Part shown: in pieces, positions 50,185-58,079 of the stretch | Position numbering within the stretch: the first letter of the stretch is position 1 | Layout: the number at the start of each line of letters is the position of its first letter | Assembly: GCF_002807035.1 (NCBI RefSeq) | Contig: NZ_NIUC01000001.1 | Coordinates: 62,001-126,000 of the forward strand | Source of the DNA: Algoriphagus formosus | GTDB taxonomy: Bacteria; Bacteroidota; Bacteroidia; Cytophagales; Cyclobacteriaceae | Reading direction: 5' to 3' | Length of the DNA stretch: 64,000 bases | The notes under the pieces: model-generated | Seen by the model: only the letters and a program-made list of their open reading frames with translations | Database searches by the model: none | What the model was told of the DNA's origin: nothing | Made by a program: the position numbers and the translations under genes

Positions 50185-51753
50185 ATGAAAAAAACCATGA
50201 AGTATTTTTCAGGGCTTCTATTTTTAGCCCTGATCGTTCAGTCCTGTTCTCAGGAGGAATCGCCACAGGTCTCCCCAAGTTCGGAGTTATCCCAAAGTCA
50301 AGAAGTCATCCCTCAAACTCAGATCAATGAGTTGATTTTTAAATCCCTTCAAGAAACCGGGGATTTCAAATGGGAAGAGCAAAGTGATTTGCTGATTTGG
50401 TCCGCTATGATGCATGCAGATTCTATCTTGACGATAGGGTATAAGCCAAGTATGGAAAGCCAGCCTAATTCAAGAATTGGTCTCGAAAAAGTTACCGATC
50501 CTCAATGGCAGGCCGCCGCTCAGAAAATTGTTCAAACTATTGAGGAGACGCTTGATCGTAATCAAAGCCCCAAATATCGATTGGCGGATGAAAATGCCTT
50601 GATCCATCCCGATCTACCATTCTTAGAGGTAAAATTCACGGATTTATCAATGATTCAGACACTTCGAAGTATGGGAGAAGTCCGATACATAGAGCCTAGA
50701 TCGTATGAGTTTGATTATGCCTTACTTCAGGAAGCCGACCCAGATGCCCGTATCTTGAGCGATGCAGGCTGCGAAAATAGCCCAGGAAATGTTCCCTCTT
50801 CGGACTTTACACTAATTAGCCCATCGGCTAAATCTTCCTGGAATTATGAGGACATGGGAATTGATCAAGCATGGGCCCAAAGTACAGGAGCAGGTATTAC
50901 GGTTGGAGTAATCGATACCGGACTTTCCCCTGATCAACCGATGTTAAATGGATTATTCAATTCGGGTGAATCTTCTGGAAGACAAGTACTTCGCTTTGGT
51001 ACACATAAGACCGGATGGTGGTTTTGGAAGCGATACGATGGGCCAGATGATCAATGCGGTCATGGTACTGCCATGTCAGGTGTGATTGCATCACCCCGAA
51101 ATACAGTTGGAAATGCCGTCGGTGTCGCTTATAACAGTAATTTGATTTCAGTTCGGGGTACTTCGGATGTGATTGTTAATTCAGGAAATGAAAAAGACGG
51201 TGTTGCTGAGGCTTTGGTGCTATTAGGCAATCGATCGGATGTGCGAATTATTTCCATGTCTATTGGTGATGTTTTTTCAAATTCTAAAGTGGCTGATGCT
51301 GTTCGGTACGCATACAATCGTGGGAAATTGATTTTTGCGGCAGCGGGAACTTCCACCAGTTTCACTAATTGGGTAGGAGTGATTTTCCCGGCTAATATGC
51401 CTGAGACAGTTGCCGTAACCGGTGTAAAAGAAGGAAGCGGCTATCAGCGTTGTGATACCTGCCATTCAGGCTCTCAGGTTGAGTTTACCGTTGTAATGGA
51501 GCGCTCAGGAAGCAATAATAAACCATTGACTACGGCCAACTTTGGAAATGATCCAGCGACTGTCGGAGGTTCATCAGTAGCAACTGCGACGACCTCTGGT
51601 ATTGCAGCTTTGGTATGGTCAAAAAATCCAAATTGGACAAGAGATCAAGTACTGCAAAGGATGCGTGAGAGTTCAGACTTATTTCCTAATAAAAGTTCTC
51701 AGTACGGCTACGGTAATTTGAATGCTGCTGCAGCCGTGAGTGGGGTGTATTAG
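50185..51753 (+). CDS. Subtilisin-like (S8) serine peptidase lipoprotein
   Basis: This 522-residue protein has a lipoprotein signal (IVQSC, Cys21), a prodomain-like region (about 40-180), and an S8 catalytic domain with Asp244 (GVIDTG), His293 (CGHGTAMSG) and Ser464 (GGSSVATATTSG). Two Cys (423 and 426, CDTC) and a loop insertion lie in the second half. The oxyanion-hole position, normally Asn in AAGN, is Thr389 here (AAAGTS). It is surface- or periplasm-anchored and probably degrades or processes proteins outside the cytoplasm. It stands alone, convergent with an M28 peptidase across a terminator. Confidence 0.93.
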   Translation: MKKTMKYFSGLLFLALIVQSCSQEESPQVSPSSELSQSQEVIPQTQINELIFKSLQETGDFKWEEQSDLLIWSAMMHADSILTIGYKPSMESQPNSRIGLEKVTDPQWQAAAQKIVQTIEETLDRNQSPKYRLADENALIHPDLPFLEVKFTDLSMIQTLRSMGEVRYIEPRSYEFDYALLQEADPDARILSDAGCENSPGNVPSSDFTLISPSAKSSWNYEDMGIDQAWAQSTGAGITVGVIDTGLSPDQPMLNGLFNSGESSGRQVLRFGTHKTGWWFWKRYDGPDDQCGHGTAMSGVIASPRNTVGNAVGVAYNSNLISVRGTSDVIVNSGNEKDGVAEALVLLGNRSDVRIISMSIGDVFSNSKVADAVRYAYNRGKLIFAAAGTSTSFTNWVGVIFPANMPETVAVTGVKEGSGYQRCDTCHSGSQVEFTVVMERSGSNNKPLTTANFGNDPATVGGSSVATATTSGIAALVWSKNPNWTRDQVLQRMRESSDLFPNKSSQYGYGNLNAAAAVSGVY

Positions 51754-51842
51754 GTTTTAGATTATTCTTAATGTGGATATACGGAATCATGCCAGTAGCC
51801 TCATTTTCTTTGTTAATCTGGATAGATGTCAGGCCCGCCACG

Positions 51843-51872
51843 GCAGGCAAGTGTCCGATGACGGATGCCTGC
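51843..51872. repeat. 30-nt hairpin, REP-like
   Basis: GCAGGCA (51843-51849) pairs with TGCCTGC (51866-51872), and inside it TCCG (51854-51857) pairs with CGGA (51862-51865) around ATGA. It lies between two convergent genes, upstream of the true terminator. The GC-rich flank GCCCGCCACGGC immediately before it also looks palindromic. Confidence 0.5.
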
Positions 51873-51954
51873 ATAAATCAATCATTTTGGCAGAATTTCA
51901 GCCTTTCAATTTCTATACTGGTATGAAAGCGCATCTACAAAAGCCTTAAAATCA

Positions 51955-51986
51955 AAGAATCCCTGACTGAAAAGCCAGGGATTCTT
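51955..51986. terminator. Bidirectional terminator
   Basis: AAGAATCCCTG (51955-51965) pairs perfectly with CAGGGATTCTT (51976-51986) across a 10-nt loop. It separates the S8 peptidase (plus) from the M28 peptidase unit (minus). Confidence 0.9.
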
Positions 51987-52013
51987 ATTTTTCAATCATT
52001 TGAAAGCTCTTTA

Positions 52014-54116
52014 TCAGAGCATTTCAGCTAGATTCTCAATTTTGCTTGCAAGATCTAGGATAGCTGCAGCATAGCGTTCATCCCATTCATCAAGTTTTTC
52101 GGTTCTGTTGATTGCGACCTCATATTGAATGCCGGGCAAAATCCAAGAAGCATAGCCTGAGAATGGGTCATTGCAAACATAAAGCGACTTGTACCAATCT
52201 CCGTAATACATCCCCTGCGGGTCGATCCAACTCTTTTCCAAACCAATCAAGCCCTGGTTGATTTGAATCTGCTTTTCTTTATCAAGGGAGCCTTGATCCA
52301 TAGCTTCATTTAGTTTTTGCTGATAGTCGGCAGAGCTTCTTTCCAGTCTTACCAATGCCTCTCTCACGAGTTTAAAATCTTCAAACTCCGGAGCAATTTC
52401 TTTCACATTTTTCACTGCCTGATCAAAATGCCCTTTCAAATCTTGTGCATAACGTGGTACATCGTAAGGGATAACATTCGCATTGGCCATTCGAAGTGTC
52501 ACCAATCCGAAAAGTTGTGCGACAGCACCACCCATTTTGAATGTGGGATCTACAAATTTGCTGTAGTAATTGAAGTTGTCATAATTTGAGTGATAGGCAG
52601 TCACTCCTCCGGTACCACCACTTAGGCTAGGAATTCCTACATGCATGTAGAAACCAATGTGATCCGATCCGCCTCCAAGGTTCCGAATGCTTGGCTCAGG
52701 ATTATTTCCAGCCCAAATTTCAAATACTGTTTTGGTAGAATCTGGATACATGATTTCCTGAGAAGCATCGATGATTAGTTTCTTAAGGGTAGGGGCAGCC
52801 GCTGCACCAAAATTTCTACCCGAAACACCACCGTCAAAATTCATGTAGGTAATGGCTTTTGCAGAAAGTTCGTCGCGAAGTTGCTCCACCCATTCAGTCG
52901 AGCCTAGAATTCCTTGTTCTTCTGCATCCCAATGCCCAATCATGATTGATCGGTCTGGGCGCATTCCTTTTTTGGCAAGTTCACCCAAAGCTTCAGCTAG
53001 GGTCAGTAGCATAGCCGTACCTGAGTTTGGATCTGTAGCTCCAAAGCTCCAGGCATCAAAGTGTGAACCTAAAATGATCCATTCATCAGGGTATTTTGCT
53101 CCCTCGAAGGTTCCGATCACATTATTGACACGCACAAAATCTACGGGTTGGTCTACCATTACGCGGACTTTCAAGTCAGCGCCTCCCTCGATTTTATAGT
53201 CAAAAGGCAGGGCTCCTTGCCAATCCTCAGGAACAGACTGACCGTTCATTCTAGATAAAATTTCCTCTGCAGCTCCGTACCCAATAGGAGTGACAGGAAT
53301 AGTGTGAAAAGCTACATCCTTCGGATCTAATCGGTCTACTTGCACAGGCCCATCCAAAGGAAGTGCTGGTTCGTATGGAGTCAAAGGGTCTCCTGTCCAG
53401 TCAAGGGTGAGCATGGATCCACGCTGAATGGTAGTTTCATTGTAATAAGGTCCATTCGGGTAAACTTCTCCTTTCGTGAAGCCATTATCGATGGGATCGG
53501 TATAGACGATCAGTCCAATTGCACCTGCTTGCTCGGCAAATTTCGCCTTAAACCCTCTAAAGTTTCCACCGTAGCGAGCTATGACAACCTTTCCAGTCAA
53601 GTCTATCCCCATCTCTTCCAACTTCTGGAAATCCTCTCTTCTTCCATAATTAACATAGACAACTTCGGCTGTCACATCGCCACTTCCTGAATAGGCATTA
53701 AATCCTAAGTGAAGACGATCGTCTTTGGTGAAAGGGTCTTCGTCGAGGACTTTCTCTTGTTGAGAAAGCTTCATTTGTACCGGTGATACGATTTCCAATT
53801 CTGATTTACCGGGATCATTGGGTAAATAGACATCGTATGGATAAAGCTGCACATCCATTCCCGCTTCTTCCATGATTTTTTTCATGTATTGCTGTACCAG
53901 CTCATTTTCTGCTGTACCGGCGATGTGGGGATTTTTGGTGAGTTCCTGGTGGTGAACTTTGAATCGGCTAAAGTCGACTGATTTCAAAAACTCCTGTTCG
54001 ACACGCAGTCTTTCGGCTTGATTTTTTTCAAAAAAGCCATCCTGCGCAAAGGCAGCGCAGACTGTCATGGCCGTCAAAGCCAAGGATACAGTGCTTGTTT
54101 TAAATAAAAACTTCAT
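52014..54116 (-). CDS. M28 metallopeptidase, glutamate carboxypeptidase II-like
   Basis: This 700-residue exported protein (signal peptide about 1-24) has a PA insert (about 120-240, with YVNYGRREDFQKL and GAIGLIVYTDP), the M28 co-catalytic zinc site, GSHFDAWSFGATDPNSG (His and bridging Asp), WDAEEQGILGS (Glu pair), NFDGG (Asp) and AYHSNYDNF (His), and a C-terminal transferrin-receptor-like dimerisation domain (about 580-700). It resembles PSMA/GCPII and probably removes C-terminal acidic residues from peptides, but substrate choice is unproven. The NlpC/P60 gene upstream ends 2 bp before its start. Confidence 0.95.
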   Translation of the reverse strand: MKFLFKTSTVSLALTAMTVCAAFAQDGFFEKNQAERLRVEQEFLKSVDFSRFKVHHQELTKNPHIAGTAENELVQQYMKKIMEEAGMDVQLYPYDVYLPNDPGKSELEIVSPVQMKLSQQEKVLDEDPFTKDDRLHLGFNAYSGSGDVTAEVVYVNYGRREDFQKLEEMGIDLTGKVVIARYGGNFRGFKAKFAEQAGAIGLIVYTDPIDNGFTKGEVYPNGPYYNETTIQRGSMLTLDWTGDPLTPYEPALPLDGPVQVDRLDPKDVAFHTIPVTPIGYGAAEEILSRMNGQSVPEDWQGALPFDYKIEGGADLKVRVMVDQPVDFVRVNNVIGTFEGAKYPDEWIILGSHFDAWSFGATDPNSGTAMLLTLAEALGELAKKGMRPDRSIMIGHWDAEEQGILGSTEWVEQLRDELSAKAITYMNFDGGVSGRNFGAAAAPTLKKLIIDASQEIMYPDSTKTVFEIWAGNNPEPSIRNLGGGSDHIGFYMHVGIPSLSGGTGGVTAYHSNYDNFNYYSKFVDPTFKMGGAVAQLFGLVTLRMANANVIPYDVPRYAQDLKGHFDQAVKNVKEIAPEFEDFKLVREALVRLERSSADYQQKLNEAMDQGSLDKEKQIQINQGLIGLEKSWIDPQGMYYGDWYKSLYVCNDPFSGYASWILPGIQYEVAINRTEKLDEWDERYAAAILDLASKIENLAEML

Positions 54117-54118
54117 AA

Positions 54119-55288
54119 TTAATTAGGTTGGATAATTTCAGAGACGGAAAGCACCCCGTCAGATTTTTGGTTGACAATTCGCTTGGTTCTTAAGTAACGA
54201 TTGAGCTCATATTCATCAAAATTGGGACTGGCTGGATCAAAACTTGAAATTCGTACACGTCCTCTGGAATGGATAAATTCATTGTTTCCAATCCACATAC
54301 CTACATGCACAACTCGTTCTTTTCGATCATCGGTAGCTTTCTCTCCAAAAAAGAGAAGATCGCCTACTTGAAGGTTTTCCCAGTTTTTTTCTTTGTCCAC
54401 CTCTTCCCCTTCATTGATTTGTTGGGAGGCATCTCTAGGAATCACCTGTCCGTTGAGGTAAAAAATGGTTTTGGTAAAACCACTGCAATCCACTCCTTTG
54501 ATAGAGGTGCCACCCCAGAGATAGGGCACGCCAAGCATAGATTTAGCTGTTGATATCAGATTGTCCACTGATGTCTCTCTGCTACTAATCCACTCTTCCC
54601 ATTGCATTAACTGCTCGGATTCTACCCAGCCCTCGCGACCATCCGGAAGCTGTACTTTTACCCAGTTTCCATCGCTAGTTAAGCCTGTCAAAATATCTCC
54701 TGCGACCAGATCAGAGACCATTTCTTTTTGGTCTTTTCCAGTCCAGACATGACCTGTAAGAGGGGTAAAAACCAGCTTTGCAGTCTGATACCAATTTTCT
54801 AACTCTGCCTCGGTCATTAATTGGATTCCTGCCTGATCTACCCAAGAAATGTACTGATCCGGCGTTTGCACCATGTACCAACTACCATCGCCTTTAAGCA
54901 CCGTGAGTGGAGTGCCCATAAGCGCTTGGGTGGCTAGTTCAGCGGAATGCTTCGGTTGGCTTCGAATATTAGCTACTGAGATAGTCACCACCGCCTTGGT
55001 TTTACCTTCTAGCTCTGAATCAGGCAAGCGCTTGACAGCATCTGTAAATTGAATTCCTTCCTCATTTAGCTCAGAGATAAGCTCATCCAAAGCGGTCAAA
55101 CGATCTGTTTCTCCCTTTAAGGAATCATTTTCAAAACTTAAGTTCCAGAGGGCAACCCGCTTGTCAGGGGCTGTGGTAGACCGGTAGTTTTCAATGAGTT
55201 GATTGACTGTTTGATTATCATTTGATATAGCGCATGATGCCAGGTAAAAAACAAATAAAGCGGGCCATGCCGATCGTATTTTCTTCAT
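54119..55288 (-). CDS. NlpC/P60 peptidoglycan endopeptidase lipoprotein with two SH3b domains
   Basis: I start at MKKIRSAW (389 residues) because a -7-like box lies inside the longer reading. The lipobox is LASC. Two bacterial SH3 domains follow (about 100-160 and 175-235), then a C40 NlpC/P60 domain (about 245-370) with catalytic Cys in VDCSGFTK, His in HVGMWIG and a later His in FIHSRG. It should cleave the stem peptides of peptidoglycan or related cell-wall fragments. It is co-transcribed with the M28 peptidase, 2 bp downstream. Confidence 0.93.
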   Translation of the reverse strand: MKKIRSAWPALFVFYLASCAISNDNQTVNQLIENYRSTTAPDKRVALWNLSFENDSLKGETDRLTALDELISELNEEGIQFTDAVKRLPDSELEGKTKAVVTISVANIRSQPKHSAELATQALMGTPLTVLKGDGSWYMVQTPDQYISWVDQAGIQLMTEAELENWYQTAKLVFTPLTGHVWTGKDQKEMVSDLVAGDILTGLTSDGNWVKVQLPDGREGWVESEQLMQWEEWISSRETSVDNLISTAKSMLGVPYLWGGTSIKGVDCSGFTKTIFYLNGQVIPRDASQQINEGEEVDKEKNWENLQVGDLLFFGEKATDDRKERVVHVGMWIGNNEFIHSRGRVRISSFDPASPNFDEYELNRYLRTKRIVNQKSDGVLSVSEIIQPN

Positions 55289-55293
55289 AGCTT

Positions 55294-55301
55294 TAAATAT
55301 A
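55294..55301 (-). promoter_or_regulatory. Promoter -7-like box of the NlpC/P60-M28 unit
   Basis: TATATTTA on the minus strand matches TAnnTTTG at 7 of 8 positions and ends 5 nt before the ATG at 55288. It lies just after the terminator of the amidohydrolase operon, as a new promoter should. Confidence 0.4.
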
Positions 55302-55311
55302 ATACAAAAGA

Positions 55312-55352
55312 AAACCACAAGGACTCCTTTATTGAGGGGAGCCTTGTGGTTT
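55312..55352 (-). terminator. Terminator of the amidohydrolase operon
   Basis: The arms 55312-55322 and 55342-55352 (AAACCACAAGG and complement) pair perfectly over 11 bp, extended inside by ACTCC/GGGAG-like pairing. On the minus strand a TTTTCTTTT tract follows. Confidence 0.85.
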
Positions 55353-55371
55353 CTGATAGGGTGGGGTTGAA

Positions 55372-56673
55372 TTAATTCGCGTTCAGATCAGGAGATCTCT
55401 CAAGAAACTCCTGGTATAATCTGATATGTCTATTACTAAGTGGAATGCGATACCCATTGATGAAAACATGCATGATTTGAGACCGTGTTTCGAATGGATC
55501 TTCAGTTGCCACGATGAGGTTGGCAACCTTTCCAGCTTCAATAGATCCTAATTGATCGCCTAAACCAAAAATCTCTGCTGGATTGATGGTTACTGCTTTC
55601 CATGCTTCTTCTTTTCCCATGCCATAGGCAGCTGCGAAAGCAGCGTGGAAAGGAAGATTTCTGACATTCTCAGTTTCATTGGTTCTAAGAGCCACTTTTA
55701 CTCCAGCTTTGGCAAGTTTGCCAGCATTGGTATAAGCTGCATCATATCGGTCAGATTGACGAGAAGGAAGATCTTGAACTGGACCTGTAATAACAGGGAT
55801 ACCTGCTTCAGCAATTTCATCAGCAACTCTCCAACCTTCTTTTACACCTGAGAAAATAACACGGATATCCATGTCCTTCACCCATTTGATGGCGTTTTGA
55901 ATATCAGAAGCAGCATTCACTTCGATCATTAGCGGAAGCTCTTTAGAAATGACCTTTGCCAATTGCGCGATTTCTGGGTAGTACTCAAGTTCTGCACCTT
56001 TGCTGCTCAATTCATGATACTGCTTCGCTTTTTCCATCAGTTCATTGGCATCTTTGAGGGCTTTCTCATTATCCTTTTTGATGTCTGCATCTGATCTTCG
56101 ATCAAATCGACCTCTTCTCGCTGAGCTTGGAAAATTCATAGCCACTGCTTTAAATCCAGCATACATTTGATCAGGAGTATAACCTACCAAATTGATTAGC
56201 GCAGCTGTTCCAGGGAATAGTCCACCACTAGGCTTGGCAATTACGGTAGTAACTCCAGAAACTCGTGTAACCGGGATGGCCTCTGAATTTGGATTGACAG
56301 CTGTAAGTGCTTGCATATTCGGCGTTACATTTCCGATCTCTTGATAATCAACTGTTTCGGCCACCGAACTTACCTCAGCTAGACCTAGTGTCGTGCCACT
56401 ATCGATCATTCCAGGGTAGATCACCATTCCACTACAGTCAATTACCTCTGCTCCATCTGCTGAAACATTGGAACCAACTTGTAAGATTTTTCCATTTTCT
56501 ATCAAAACAGAAGCACCAGAGAGTACACCTTTGGTGATGGTGTGAACAGTTGCATTCTGCAAAAGGAATTTTCCTGTACGGGGTTTAATGAATTCCCCGT
56601 CAATTTGCGCCATGGCCATCATTGGCAGTAGGGCAATCAGGAAGGTCAGAAAGGTTTTATTTATTCTTTTCAT
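55372..56673 (-). CDS. Amidohydrolase-fold protein lacking the HxH metal site (third of three)
   Basis: This 433-residue exported protein (signal about 1-22) has the composite amidohydrolase fold: N-terminal beta part, TIM-barrel core and C-terminal EAGKVANLIVATEDPFE. The first metal motif, normally D-x-H-x-H, reads YPGMIDSGTTLG, so His is replaced by Gly93 and Thr95. No later His pair at the barrel ends (EVNAASD, FSGVKEGW, LRTNETE) replaces it. It is likely catalytically inactive or uses another chemistry, perhaps as a partner of the intact gene upstream. It is the last gene of the operon. Confidence 0.9.
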   Translation of the reverse strand: MKRINKTFLTFLIALLPMMAMAQIDGEFIKPRTGKFLLQNATVHTITKGVLSGASVLIENGKILQVGSNVSADGAEVIDCSGMVIYPGMIDSGTTLGLAEVSSVAETVDYQEIGNVTPNMQALTAVNPNSEAIPVTRVSGVTTVIAKPSGGLFPGTAALINLVGYTPDQMYAGFKAVAMNFPSSARRGRFDRRSDADIKKDNEKALKDANELMEKAKQYHELSSKGAELEYYPEIAQLAKVISKELPLMIEVNAASDIQNAIKWVKDMDIRVIFSGVKEGWRVADEIAEAGIPVITGPVQDLPSRQSDRYDAAYTNAGKLAKAGVKVALRTNETENVRNLPFHAAFAAAYGMGKEEAWKAVTINPAEIFGLGDQLGSIEAGKVANLIVATEDPFETRSQIMHVFINGYRIPLSNRHIRLYQEFLERSPDLNAN

Positions 56674-56692
56674 GTCTTCGATGTTGAGGGGA

Positions 56693-58075
56693 TTATTGAT
56701 TCATTTGAAATAAGGCACTTGCAGTCTCAAAAAGGTGCTCAGTGTCCTGCATACAACGGTGATTGTGCTCAGTAAGTAGAATTGGCTCTACGGTCTCAGT
56801 AGGGCTTACCTGCTGGCGCTGATCATCCTGATCCTCATTGATATCAAAGTACTTGATCCCATCCACAAAGGTCATTTGAGGAATAGCGTATGATGAAAGT
56901 GGATGGCCTTCGAAAATTGCCACGTCTCCATGCTTTCCTTCTTCGAGCGATCCTACTTTATCATCTATTCCCAATTGTCTGGCAGGATTGATCGTGATCA
57001 TTGACAAAGCTTCATCATCGGATAAGTTTCCATATCGTTGAGTTTTAGCCGCTTCGTGGTACAAATGACGGATCAATTCAGCAGAGTCAGAGTTGATTGA
57101 AGTGATCGCACCGTTTCTGTGCAAAATAGCTGCGTTGAAAGCTGTCGAGTAGTAAACCTCAAATTTGTAAGCCCACCAGTCAGCAAATACTGAAGCACCC
57201 ATAGTATACTCAGCAATCTCAGGAGCAACCTTGAATCCCTCATTAGTATGTTGGAATACCAGTTTATCAATTCCGAAATCTCTTGCCACATTGATTAGCA
57301 TGTAGATTTCATCAGCTCGATAGGAGTGACAGTGAATGATAATTTTACCATCTAAGATATCTACTAATGTCTGTAGTCGTTCATTGTATTCGGGAGCTAC
57401 AGCAGTACTTCCTTTTTGACTTTTAGCTTTATTGAAATCCTCCCAAGCTTTTTTGTACTGTAGTGCTTCATTGAAACCATTTCTCAAGATAGCTTCTACA
57501 CCCATCCGGCTTCTTGGCTGGATTCCATTTCCTCTTCCGTGTACTCTTGTTGGATTTTCTCCCAAAGCAAACTTGATCGTACGAGGTGCATCCTGCATGA
57601 TGATGTCTTCAGGATTACTTGATCCCCATCTGTGCTTAAGTGTGGCGTTTTGACCACCGACTACGTTTGCCGAGCCGTGCATGGCATGTGAAATAGTTAC
57701 ACCTCCTGCCAAGGCTCTGTAGATACCGATTTCATATGGATTGACCACATCTTTCATTCTGACCTCAGCTACAATAGGAGCAGTGGCTTCATTCACTACG
57801 TCCAATGCCACGTGGGAGTGAGCATCGATGATACCCGGCATTACATATTTACCGGTAGCATCTACTGTGGTTACCCCGGAAGGAGCATTTAGATCTTTCC
57901 CGATTTTCTTGATTACGCCATCCTGAATTAAGACATCAGTATTTTCATAAGTACCATTTGTGACGGTCAGTACCGTCCCATTTTTAATTAACACGCTCCC
58001 TTTGGGAGTTTGTGCCCAAGAAAATGACAAGCATAGACTCAGACAAAGTGCGAGTAGTATATTGATTTTCTTCAT
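56693..58075 (-). CDS. Secreted amidohydrolase with intact metal site (second of three)
   Basis: I start at MKKINILLAL (460 residues) with its signal peptide ending SWAQ. The metal site is complete: H86 and H88 in GIIDAHSHVAL, a later HCHSYRAD, the metal His in FQHTNEG, and Asp in NSDSAE. It belongs to the imidazolonepropionase/dipeptidase-like secreted amidohydrolases and hydrolyses an amide or cyclic amide outside the cytoplasm; the substrate is not known. It lies 4 bp after the first, and 19 bp before the third, amidohydrolase gene. Confidence 0.93.
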   Translation of the reverse strand: MKKINILLALCLSLCLSFSWAQTPKGSVLIKNGTVLTVTNGTYENTDVLIQDGVIKKIGKDLNAPSGVTTVDATGKYVMPGIIDAHSHVALDVVNEATAPIVAEVRMKDVVNPYEIGIYRALAGGVTISHAMHGSANVVGGQNATLKHRWGSSNPEDIIMQDAPRTIKFALGENPTRVHGRGNGIQPRSRMGVEAILRNGFNEALQYKKAWEDFNKAKSQKGSTAVAPEYNERLQTLVDILDGKIIIHCHSYRADEIYMLINVARDFGIDKLVFQHTNEGFKVAPEIAEYTMGASVFADWWAYKFEVYYSTAFNAAILHRNGAITSINSDSAELIRHLYHEAAKTQRYGNLSDDEALSMITINPARQLGIDDKVGSLEEGKHGDVAIFEGHPLSSYAIPQMTFVDGIKYFDINEDQDDQRQQVSPTETVEPILLTEHNHRCMQDTEHLFETASALFQMNQ

Positions 58076-58079
58076 TTCC

